Shown here: in pieces, positions 53,620 through 64,000 of the stretch
Numbering within the stretch: position 1 is the first letter of the stretch
Layout of the letters: each line of letters begins with the position of its first letter
Assembly: GCF_032854445.1 (NCBI RefSeq)
Contig: NC_088301.1
Coordinates: forward strand, 48,789,116 to 48,853,115
Source of the DNA: Liolophura sinensis
Lineage: Eukaryota > Mollusca > Polyplacophora > Chitonida > Chitonidae
Length of the DNA: 64,000 nucleotides
Direction: 5' to 3'
Notes under the pieces: model-generated
What the model saw: the letters and a program-made list of their open reading frames with translations, nothing else
Database searches by the model: none
Told to the model about the DNA's origin: nothing
Position numbers and translations under genes: made by a program

Positions 53620-53900
53620 ATCCAGGCATCAAAACAGACATTCGTATACCAGCGAAAGGATGTCCCTGGTCAATTCGCAAAAAGTTTTTAACCAAACTAT
53701 CAAAGAAATAAGACAGTGTATAAAGTATGAAATTAAGACGGATTCAGACAGACAAAAGCAATGAAAAAAACACAAGGAATGTTCTAGGTGAATAAATGAA
53801 ATCAGTATTCGAATCGTGTGCCATGTCAGTTCATATAATGTCCAGAATCAGGTGAATATGTAGAAATATGATTTTAACTGTTCATATATCCAGATTATAT
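53620..53900 (+). repeat. R1 repeat, second-half copy
   Basis: It contains CAAAACAGACATTCGTATAC, GATGTCCCTGGTCAATTCGC, GTATAAAGTATGAAATTAAG and AACTGTTCATATATCCAGAT in the order seen at 20700-21010. A related 3' portion (AAGGAATGTTCTAG) is shared with 16870-16890. A shorter relative is at 56075-56165. Confidence 0.5.
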
Positions 53901-53996
53901 ATACTCCATCATCACGTCTGAAACAGCCTCGCTTGTGTCGATTCTGAACTATGCAGTTCAATATCTGATAAAACAAACAGAAAACAGTCTACAAGA

Positions 53997-54011
53997 GGGG
54001 GGGGGGGGGGG
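53997..54011. repeat. Run of 15 G
   Basis: A homopolymer of G15 in otherwise AT-rich DNA. Its length is prone to sequencing error. Confidence 0.9.
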
Positions 54012-55450
54012 CACTCGGTGCAAATAAAAATCGGACATGCGCCGACTATGTGCGATCTGTGACATTCGACAAATCGCATCGTTTAATCTGGACTTACGTG
54101 ATAAACTTGTGGTATTTTCATTCCATTTAATTCGACCAGTCGAGATGGCCAGGTGTAAACGGTACTTAATATATATAGGTCTACATGTAAATGGTAGGGT
54201 AGGCCTATACCGTGTATGGTTTCTGGGTTTATCTAGACCTAACTTCATAATTCTGACAATTTATAGAAATGTTGCTGTGAATCTATTGTGAAAACTATGT
54301 CACATATCATCAATTTGTCATACACTCTGGGCATTGGCAAAATAATGTTTAAAGCACTTGCGGGCTTTCACGGTATGCAAACGTCCTGAATGCGCTAACT
54401 ACATGTGTAGATAGGAAACAGGTATTATCCCTGGGTAGGTCGACGACTGGCATGTCAGAAAACGATCGTCCTTATAAGTAGTGGAAAGTCCTCGTGCATT
54501 GCTTCAGCCATTTGATTGATTATTAAATGTGAAGATAACTGCAAATATTGTCACTGTATTTTTTATTACCTAATTCAGCCAGAGGACGCTTGAGTTGTTA
54601 CTACTTGTTACTGGACAGATATAAAACTCACTACTCTGGGTTACTTTCTATGTTATGGTCTTATATTTTACAGTAACATTAGTCATTAACTTTTTATGTT
54701 CAAGCTAATTAAACAATAAATATATAAATAAATAACGACAACACATATAAGATCTTCCTTTATGTTTTTCCAAAGCCAGTACTAATACATGTAGCAATGA
54801 ACACAAGTATATAATGTTGCTCTCACGGAGAAGCAAATTTCAGTGATGCGTATGCAGTTAACATTTCTAGATGTGAACAAGTACATGTATGTTTGTACAT
54901 TTTAGTCAAGTGTATTCTACCCCCTGATAATGCGTATACCTAGGAAGGTAAATCCTTGGCGTTCCTTCTATAGCCTACCTGTCCGGCGGATCGACCTGAC
55001 GGCAGACGTGGTGTCATGTCAATCACGACTGACTCCTATCACCAACCAACAGAGTGGCGAGAAAGTTATACCTGTCGCTTTGTGCCTGATTGACAGGTGG
55101 ATGGCATACCGTCACCTCTTGACAAGAGAGTGAACACATCCCGGTCAAGAAGGTAGGGTTAGCTTACCCCGCCATACGCGTCGTACAACAACAGACAGGA
55201 TACACAGAAATGAACCCGAGTTTGTACACACAAAACTTGGCAGTAGACACCACTTTTCTCCTCATTCAGAGGTACGAATTATCAACTGGCACTGCCATTT
55301 AGGAAGGGGATAAGATGGGCTCTGTAACACTGTGATTTTGTATTAGTGCATGAAAATATAGTTTGACAGCGTATAATTTAGTCCCAAAGGATGTCATGTC
55401 ACACGTCAGATGTCATTCGCAGATTTGCCTCTTGAAGATTTGACTAATGA

Positions 55451-55451
<1 letters not shown>

Positions 55452-55511
<60 letters not shown>
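55452..55511. repeat. (AT)n microsatellite
   Basis: An AT tract of about 60 bases. Confidence 0.97.
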
Positions 55512-55518
<7 letters not shown>

Positions 55519-58043
55519 CAACGATATTATGGGAAAGAGGACACGCGTTATGGATGCTGTATACTGTGGAGGTATAAGTGGTATATTATTATGTGATGTG
55601 ACACTGACAGGAGTGTCAAATGTCAGATACATGTCCTTAGTATACACTTCATCCTATACTCTCAAAGTTCAGGTCTCATATACTGTATAGCAATTCTTTA
55701 AGCAACCTTCTATATGTGAAAAGCCAGAATGGGCAATTGGTCGCAAAGATGCCTTTACGGTGTCGATAATGCAAGTAATGGTATAAGACACGATCACCAC
55801 TGAATATGCACATTCATGATGCAGAGAATCGAATGGTCCTATATACCACCATTCCCTTTCTCACGATCATCAAAACCTCTTTATTTTTTTTTTTCATTTA
55901 TTTATTTGACATTTATTGCAGTTTTAGCTTCAGCGGAGAAAAATTGCGTTCAGTAAATCGAAAAATAAATTCACTAACCATGAATGCAGATTCCATACCA
56001 GTCAACATGTTCAATTCTTCGTGTAAGATTTTAATGCCCAAAGAAACATGTGATTAGAATGTGAATGAATCTGCGCATCGAAACAGACACTCATACACCA
56101 GGCGTCAATGTATGAGGACGTTCAAGGTCAATAATCACAAGGCCAATTCCCCAAAAGTGAAGCAAACTTTTGACAATGTTAGTTTTGTTTCCGTGTATGA
56201 ACTATGTATGATTGTGAGTTCATGGAGACGTCAGCGTTAGTTTCAGTCCGGTAGTGGTGTATTTAAGACCTATGTAGTGCAAAACGTGACAATTGCTTAT
56301 AAGAGCAGTCTGAGCACGGTTTGTGAAAACAGCGATACTTATAGTCCACAATGTCTTGCTAGATTCGCCTTATCCCATGAAGTGTTCAATGGAAATCCAG
56401 TGAAACATCTGTGAACCAGAGCGCCAGTGATGGTGAGCGTTCGATACATTTCTCTCAATATGCGTGATACCGTTATGAATATTTAAACTAGAAGTACTTT
56501 GTATCTGTAGGCGAAATACAAAACATATATGTGTGTCAGTTGTAATTTGATAGAGATTTTGCCGTCACTTAGCTATAGCGTCGGCGATATGACAAAACTG
56601 AAATATCTATGAGCTCACATATTAACTGATTACGTCATTTTCTGATGGCTGTCGGTCAGTCTGTGTAGTCATTATAAAATAATGCTAATTCTACTTTCTT
56701 CCTCACGCATGCGTCGAGACACGATAACATGATGTCATCACCTCATGTAGGCCTACGTCTTTGATTGTCGTGTACACGTCCTGGACAGTGTCGATCGTCT
56801 TGAATAGCCAGGTAACTTCTTCAACAAAATTCTGTCTGTTTTGTTCGTCTTGATATAAAATTTGTGCCTTCGATGAGATTTCCCCTTTAGAGGAGGCTGG
56901 GACGTCAAAATTGTTGTCTTCTGTGAGGCGACTCTATATAAATATCTCGAGCAATGTCTTTAAAGAAGTACACACTTTTAATGATATAGCGATTCAGGTG
57001 GTCTCAGATACACGTGCATATATAGATACTGAACATAGATTTTATTCTGAACATCTGATTAATATATGGCTGACCTGCACCATGTTTGCTATGTCTCGAA
57101 TGTACTGCTTGGGTTTAAATGTATGTGCTTGAATTGCACCACAATTTTATCACAGCCTAGATTGTCTGTATACACAGGGATGTAGTATACAATATCCCCA
57201 GTATGTGCTTGACATGTATACTGCAATATATACAAAAGTGTCTGATGTGCCTGTGTCACCTTGGAATGTTTGATAACGATGCCAGGTTATAAGTTGTATC
57301 AAAACTCCATGTTTCGGGTAAATTTCAGGTAAGAGATCACACCGAGCATCCAGTCATGAGCGCTGTTTTCGACCCACCCAGGCTTCATTCCTCATTTCCA
57401 AATAGCTTGGTATAATAAAAAAAAGGCGAATGCAAGGTGTGTCTGGTGTAACACGCGTAGTCAGGTAATATCAGGTATTTGGTTTATGACAGTAATTTTC
57501 GGGACGTTGAGAAGGCTGTTAAAGGTATAATTTCACAGGCATACTTTCGAAAGCTGCCATATTGTTTAACACAACACTCAACCGATACGACTTGAAGAGT
57601 CTTCGCTAATAGGCGAATTAGAGGGTGTGTACAATCCTATATTGTCCCGATTTCCCACCTTACGCTTCCAATAATATGTCTACATGATGTAGTCTTACAG
57701 GTAGATAGCATTCTTTACCTGACCCAGTCTAGCAGTTTACTAAAGTTTATCAGAGTTCGGAGCCCTGAGCCGGCGAAAGGGCATTGCAGGCCGGGGATAA
57801 ACCGCCCTGACTTACTCCAGCTACATAGGATTCACAGGGAAACCCGAGACTCATCAAAAGCGCATCAATCTTCATTTGTAACGCTCGCATGGCCCACCAA
57901 TGACAGTTTTAGGCTAGATGAATGGTTGCCCGTAAAACCCGGTCTCGGGCAGACAACTGAAGCCAGCACCTTAGCTTAAACACTGATCCTTGTGTAGCAC
58001 AAGCACGATGGAATTTAAGTCTCAACTATTTACAGTTCATCAC

Positions 58044-58044
<1 letters not shown>

Positions 58045-58110
<66 letters not shown>
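58045..58110. repeat. (AT)n microsatellite
   Basis: An AT tract of about 66 bases. Confidence 0.97.
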
Positions 58111-58115
<5 letters not shown>

Positions 58116-59649
58116 GTCTACACCGAAATGTACGCAAATACTTGTATAAACCATTCATGGTTGGCCAATAGCTTAAAATTCTTCAATGATTAAGGCCTAC
58201 AGCACTAATATCACTAAACAGCCAAATATTTCCTGGAGTATTTATAAACAATTAAAACAGAAACCAATTAAAGTCATATCTTTTGTGTCTGAAGTTTTCG
58301 TCTATATCACCGCTTTGAAAATGAAGTAACTGGCAAACTGGGGACAAATGCATAAAGTAAAAGTAAATGTAAATGTCACATTTTAAAAATGTCAGGTTAA
58401 TTCCAGAAACAATTTATAAGATAGCATCAGAATAGGTGTTGCATAAAAAATGCACTGGATAATAATAACGTCAATGAAGTCAGTGTACTGAAATGCGATT
58501 TCCTCTGCCTAAATAAGGTTCATTTACGATGTTTATCCCGTTTGTTTTGCCTTAAGCGGATCTAGACAGTTTTTATCATTTCGATATTTCTGTAAACAAA
58601 GGACGTGTTGCTAATTCGGTTTCCTTCCACAGGTCGAATATTTAGAGCTGAAGGGTTGTACAAATCCTCAAGGGCTTATATGCATACTCATGCGGCGCGT
58701 TGAATAACATCGACATGATAGACCTATTTAAATAAACAATGGGATTTAAGTGTTCTGGATAAAAATAATGGATATGGTATTTAAGAAACTGTTGCATGGG
58801 CCATGTATTTAAATATTTGTTTTGTCATACTTTAAATTCATGTTGAGCCTTGTTACTGGAACTGCATGGTTTTGCAATGATAAAGAATGAATTTTATGTT
58901 TATGATTGGCATTATTGAAAAATATTCAAATGATTGATGAAGGTTCTATAACATGATAGCTTAACTGGCTGCTTATAATCAATCAACTGATTTTGTGTGT
59001 TGTGGAAATCTGGAAATACTCTGGGAACTTCCTTAAGTTATCTTATGGCAGAAGATGTATGTTTATATTTCCAAATGTACACACATCAGCATGCATCCAT
59101 GAACACAAATTATATACACACGCTGTTGTCGAAGAGCACGCAAAAACAGTGCCTCAGCTATAATTTATGATAGGTGTCAAATCGACCGAGCTGGAATGGT
59201 TAGGAAAACGAACTGGGTAGGGCTTTAGGAATGTAACCATTAGGATGCCTATCTCCTCTCCCCCTTTGAAGTTTGAAATAAATATGCTATAAAATCAAAA
59301 ATAGGTGTCAGATATTCATTTACGCCATTTTCTGGCGTCTAGCAAAATCTGGTACAAGCATTAAACTAGCTGAACTTACACTGCTAATTAAGTTGTACCT
59401 TTGGTCCCTCTGAAGGGAGAAAACAGCACCTTAAGGGAATTTTAACCTTCTTGAATATGGTTCATTGGTTTATTTTAATGTCCCCGAAACGAAAAGAAGT
59501 TCATGCTTTCGCTCGTAAGTCAGTCCCATATATATATATATATAGATATATCGTACAAAAATCTTGTTAAACGAAGAAGTTTTTTCGTGGCCCTTGGTCT
59601 AACTATAGCCATGCACGTGTAGCGTACAGACTTGGGCGCTGTATACTGT

Positions 59650-59985
59650 GGAAAGACAAATGACAGGAGGACACCCACGACCATCCACAGGTTGCTGTAA
59701 GACCTTCCCACGTACAGCCAGAGAGGAAGCCAGCTTGAGCTGCATATCTGTTATACGACGCCGGCCAGTATTGTAGTGCGAGGAAACCAGCTACAAACTA
59801 TGCGATTTATTTATTTACATGATTGGTGTTTTACGCCGTACTCAAGAATATTTCACTTATACGACGGCGACCAGCATTATGGTGGGCGGAAACCGGACAG
59901 AGCCCGGGATAAACCCACGACCATCCGCAGATTGCTGAAAGACCTTCTAACGTCAACCAAGTGGGCCACGGAGCCCCCCCAAACT
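59650..59985 (-). repeat. Cluster of three tRNA-derived SINE fragments
   Basis: Three pieces of the same SINE lie in one orientation: about 59655-59742 (middle region), about 59753-59800 (body) and about 59806-59985 (body plus TAAATAAATAAA-type tail). The last one preserves GCGTAAAACACC and CCACCATAATGCTGGTCGCC. The order suggests repeated insertion near or into an older copy. Confidence 0.75.
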
Positions 59986-61627
59986 ATACGATCATTGGCA
60001 GATTTTTGGCAGATCTTTAAACGTACGACCCTCCCAGAATGATCTAATTCGTATACGTGTATATCAGTTCCGCTACTTATTCAGAACAAGAGATTCAGAA
60101 CACCAGTACATCAGTTCCGCGAGAAATCAGACGTTTCTTCAAGATGCGGTAGTTACACCATCTGTCCTTTCTGTGAGAACGACATATGCTTTGCACAGGC
60201 ACAACATACTTATCCGCTTACGTGTTCTGATATCTGTTCAATTTGTGGACCTGATTTATATACTTGACAAACCTCCCAACCTCCCCAACTATAGCTAAAG
60301 CTTTATATTGGTTGAAGGCCCATTTTCTGTGGCGCTTTATGGTGAGCAAGGAAGAAACCACCTACATTATTCGTTGCCACGCATGTATAGAAGTTTCGCG
60401 CGTAAAACCCTAAAATTAACCCTCGATGAAACCCGCATAATTTGGTAGTGACATATTTTTATAAATGAATGTCTGATACATCCAGCACGAAATCCAGTTT
60501 TTCAAATGACCACGTATACACGAATACATCCGTGAACGTATTTACTTACGAAATGAATGGATGGATGAATTTTGTTTTGATGCCACTATCTTCATGAGGT
60601 CGCAAGTCTGAAACTCCAAGTGGTCTCTGCCAAGTAGCAACGCTGGACTTTGTGTTATATACCCAGAAAATGTAACACAAAATGATAATACCGGTTCGAA
60701 CAGTTAAGCCAAGTAGCAAGTAATGGTATAACAAATGTCGAGTACCCCTTAAAAACAATAGCAAAAGTAAATTTCAAGGCAATCAGTAAGAAGGTTACCA
60801 AGATGTTGTCTGGTCAAACATAAACGATCAGAAAAGGTCAATGGTAGCGATGGCCAAATTGTCTTATGTCATACTGTATTGTGAAAGTTTCAAGGCTGCG
60901 AGTTCCGTCAATGAAAACTAATCACCATGCTCTCGGTTCTGTCATGCTACTGCTTAAGTCAATTGTTCAAAAACTTCAGGTTATCGTCCAGACACATTCT
61001 GTCTACAAGGATACACCCGCCGCCATACTGTTTTGTACATGCGCACTGGTGAACATCAATCCTGGTCATGTATCCTCCCGGTTATATCACACTAATGCGT
61101 GAGGGCAATCGGTACCAGAGTTCTGAAGTTGTTGCTGGACAAAGTTTTATGACCACGAAACAAGGATATTATTTTGAAAACGTATTCTGGTGCTAATCTG
61201 CCTTATCGAGGTTTTTGATTCCACTGTTCAATCAGAACAAAAAAGGTAAAAAATATTTTCAGTTTTCATCATCCTGGCAAAGTGTAATTATCCGGAGAAA
61301 CAAAGGTGTCAGAGATTTGATGCAGGGCTCGATTTGCCTTGCAAACTTGTGGACGTAACCACGAACTATAACAATATGATATATATTGTAAATTCGTCGA
61401 GATAAATAACGCAAACCATCAATCATAGGCGTCACTAGAAATTCTAAGAGGGGGTTCACTCACATCCTGAAAAAAAAAATCTTCTGATCAATCCGTTTCC
61501 TGAACTCAGTGCAACAGGCGAAAGGGTCGCCTTGACCCCGGAAACTCCGTGATCCTAAATGGCTGGAGACGTGTCCTTGGTCGCTTCAGCTTCAGTTGGA
61601 TCATTAGTTGAGCTCTAAGCATGCTTT

Positions 61628-61775
61628 TCACTTTATTTATTTGATTCCTCTTTAACGTCGTACTTAAGAACATTTCACTTATATGTCGGCGGCCAGCACT
61701 ATGGTGGAAGAAAACCCGGCAGAGCCCGAGGGAAATCCACGATCATCCGCAGGTTGCTGGCGGACCACATGCTTT
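61628..61775 (-). repeat. 5'-truncated tRNA-derived SINE
   Basis: The minus-strand body with GGATGATCGTGGATTTCCCT and CACCATAGTGCTGGCCGCCG ends in an AAATAAATAAAG tail. An open frame reading through it at 61683-62009 is therefore not a gene. Confidence 0.8.
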
Positions 61776-64000
61776 TTACGACAGGTCCACAGAGCGGCAG
61801 CACGTCGCATAACTTATGGTGGCGGGTTGAAGCAGCGAATCTATGACATACTGACATACCAGACCAGTAAGGGTCGACAGGGCCCCGAAAGCGCTAGTAT
61901 TTCAGACAAATATGTAAATAGAACTGTGATTTCTGACGTCAGAACTCAGGTGGAATCGGCCCGTGACTGCAATTTGATGGACAACTCTTTTCAAGATAGG
62001 TACATGTAAAATAAATTATTTTTCTTTGACTTTTTGGTAACAACACTGGGAGTAAGTTAATGACCAATAAACCATATACCGGTAAGGAGATTCTACAACT
62101 GGTTAAAAACCGTTATTTTTCCAGAAATAAGCATCAGCAAACCCAAGTGTTCTGTACTCAATATCTGGCGACTTATAAAATACATAAAAAAAAAACCAAA
62201 CAAAACAAACCCAAAAAAAAAAACAACAAAGAATAATAGTTCCACTAACTATTCAGGAAGAAAAAAATTTTGCCACTTAAGCAACAATATTCAATTTTGT
62301 ATAATAGCCGTCAGTGATACATATAACAGGTGCCTAGAATTCAACACACGTATTCAATTACACCTCAAAACTTACTGCAAGCGTGTGACCTAGAGATATA
62401 TGCATGGCTATCTAACATTTCTTGTTACAGAATTACCATACCAATTTCTGCTCACGAAGCTCAGTTCAAGAGAATCACGCAGGGTAAGAAGGGTAAAACA
62501 TGGGGTCCACTCATACACAGAAGCACTGAAATTTTTTTTTCCTTATTACAAAAACGCCCAGTGGGATTACCAACTAATGCAGAATTAATTGTAAATTTAT
62601 GTACAAAAATAACTAACCATTTCTTTGGCATTTTCCCCAGATATATACACACAACCTGCTAGATATAAGATATAAGCATTTAATATAAGAGCCAATGATT
62701 TTTTTTCAACTCATGATTCGAAGTTCTGAGACGAAACCAAAGGCCATTAGTGCTACAATGTAACACTTACACTTTTTGAGACTTGAAACACTAGCTATAG
62801 AGTTATAATGCATTACATTATTTCTAAACACTGGAGAAAATATGTAAATTTTGTGATCAGGAAATCACATGTCCCGATAAATGAAACTGTTTGCCTGAAT
62901 TTATACACAGCATACTAAAATACAGAATATTTGCCTTGACTGATGATTATTTAAAGCTGTTGGCAAAACACACTGGCACCCAGACATTACAAACAAAGCC
63001 AGCATACATAAAAAGGAAATTCCATGAGATTTCATCAATGAATATTGACTATGAGGAATTTAAATAACTACAGCTGACAAGCTGAAATTGGACCCAAATA
63101 AGCAAAATAATCTAAAATCTTTTACTACCATTCTGTGCTCTGCACATTTTTTAATGAAAAGTATCTCTTAGGTTATAGTCTTAGTTACAAACCCACAGTA
63201 GACCACCTTCAAACACCCAATTTTGGGGTTAAGTGCGTGGGTCCATTTAATACATTTCTCACCAACGGCTTTTTAACCTTGTTAACAATTTAGAATAATG
63301 AAAAAAATAGTACGCAGGCGTCATCGGAGAGTCCTTAAAAAATTATATCCAAAACTAATTTTATTTCTTTTTAGTGTGATGTGCTGGTAAATTCTGGGTT
63401 GCATGGTTGGCCTGATGTACCTCACATGATACTGATAATCTGAGAACAGACAGTGACGTGAAACTGAATTTTCTACTTCTTAGTTTTGACCTCTCAGTTT
63501 CTGATATACTTTGTTACTTATGTATCCATGGATCCTTATTTAGTGTTTGTCTGCTGTTTTCTTTTTCACCTAAACAAGGTTCCAGTTTACTTTTCATAAG
63601 AACGAGAACACCTGGCTTGGTATAATACCGGTACTTTCAACATAAAAAGTCCAACACATACATGTGCTTGTTTGATTATTAAACACATTTCTCCTCATCA
63701 ATGTAATGTAATACTGCACTGTACTATCACAGATCAGTGTTCATGAACACCAAAGACTAAAATTTAAATTGTTACTATAAGTTATTGACCCTTACTAAAT
63801 ATTACAGCATCCCCAAAAAATACCACACCACCTAAGTTTGACGTTTGAAATGTGACTAAATTTTAAGAAAAAATTTGCGCCTACATTATATGAAATTAAG
63901 TGAGTAGAACCGTCTTTAGAGAACATGCATGAATCATTCTCTCATTTTTGTCATTCTTTTTATGTTAATTTTCCACTTTAAAAACACTTTACTTTGAATA

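Larger units (their letters stand above)
52263..64000. other. Region upstream of Wnt16, no gene supported
   Basis: Nearly 12 kb upstream of Wnt16 show no open frame that resembles a known protein. The first kilobase or so should contain the Wnt16 promoter, but no clear core elements were found. The region holds R1 fragments at 53620-53900 and 56075-56165, a run of 15 G at 53997-54011, AT tracts at 55452-55511 and 58045-58110, a SINE cluster at 59650-59985 and another SINE piece at 61628-61775. From about 62 kb to the end I see nothing beyond AT-rich unique sequence. Confidence 0.6.

Noticed and set aside
61683-62009. Open frame of 108 codons
   Set aside because: Its first third is a SINE body and the rest has no recognisable features.

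Overview
The window looks like nuclear DNA of a mollusc, most likely a bivalve. Three things point there: AT-rich, repeat-dense sequence with intron-split genes; two interspersed repeat types that I recall as common in molluscan genomes; and a local expansion of divergent nicotinic-receptor-like (Cys-loop) subunits. The species cannot be named from the sequence alone.

Left half (1-30.7 kb, + strand): a tandem array of Cys-loop ligand-gated channel genes. The window opens inside one gene (only its last exon, 190-494, is present) and then holds three complete six-exon genes at 3587-9979, 12988-19398 and 23078-30661. Every predicted splice junction has GT/AG ends and every exon joins in frame, giving proteins of 402, 402 and 401 residues. 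The first two complete genes lie in a repeat unit of about 9.4 kb that is almost identical between copies, introns and repeat insertions included. The third complete gene is older: most of its introns no longer resemble the others, yet exon 2, the 3' part of exon 5, exon 6 and the 5' flank are still very similar.

Right half (35.1-52.3 kb, - strand): one complete four-exon Wnt gene, best matched to Wnt16 (362 residues), with introns of 0.7, 2.2 and 13.1 kb. It is convergent with the receptor array. Its large third intron contains a decayed exon 4 of the receptor family (37739-37789), so the receptor duplications once reached or seeded inside the Wnt locus.

The rest (30.7-35.1 kb, the Wnt introns and 52.3-64 kb) holds no gene I can support. 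It contains (AT)n tracts, tRNA-derived SINE copies, a dispersed repeat of uncertain class, several inverted repeats and a 200-base assembly gap. I see no retroviral or other virus-like element, rRNA, stand-alone tRNA or CRISPR array. The receptors and Wnt16 have no obvious functional link; they are simply neighbours. The near-identity of the 9.4-kb units means an assembly duplicate of two alleles must be excluded before copy number is trusted.
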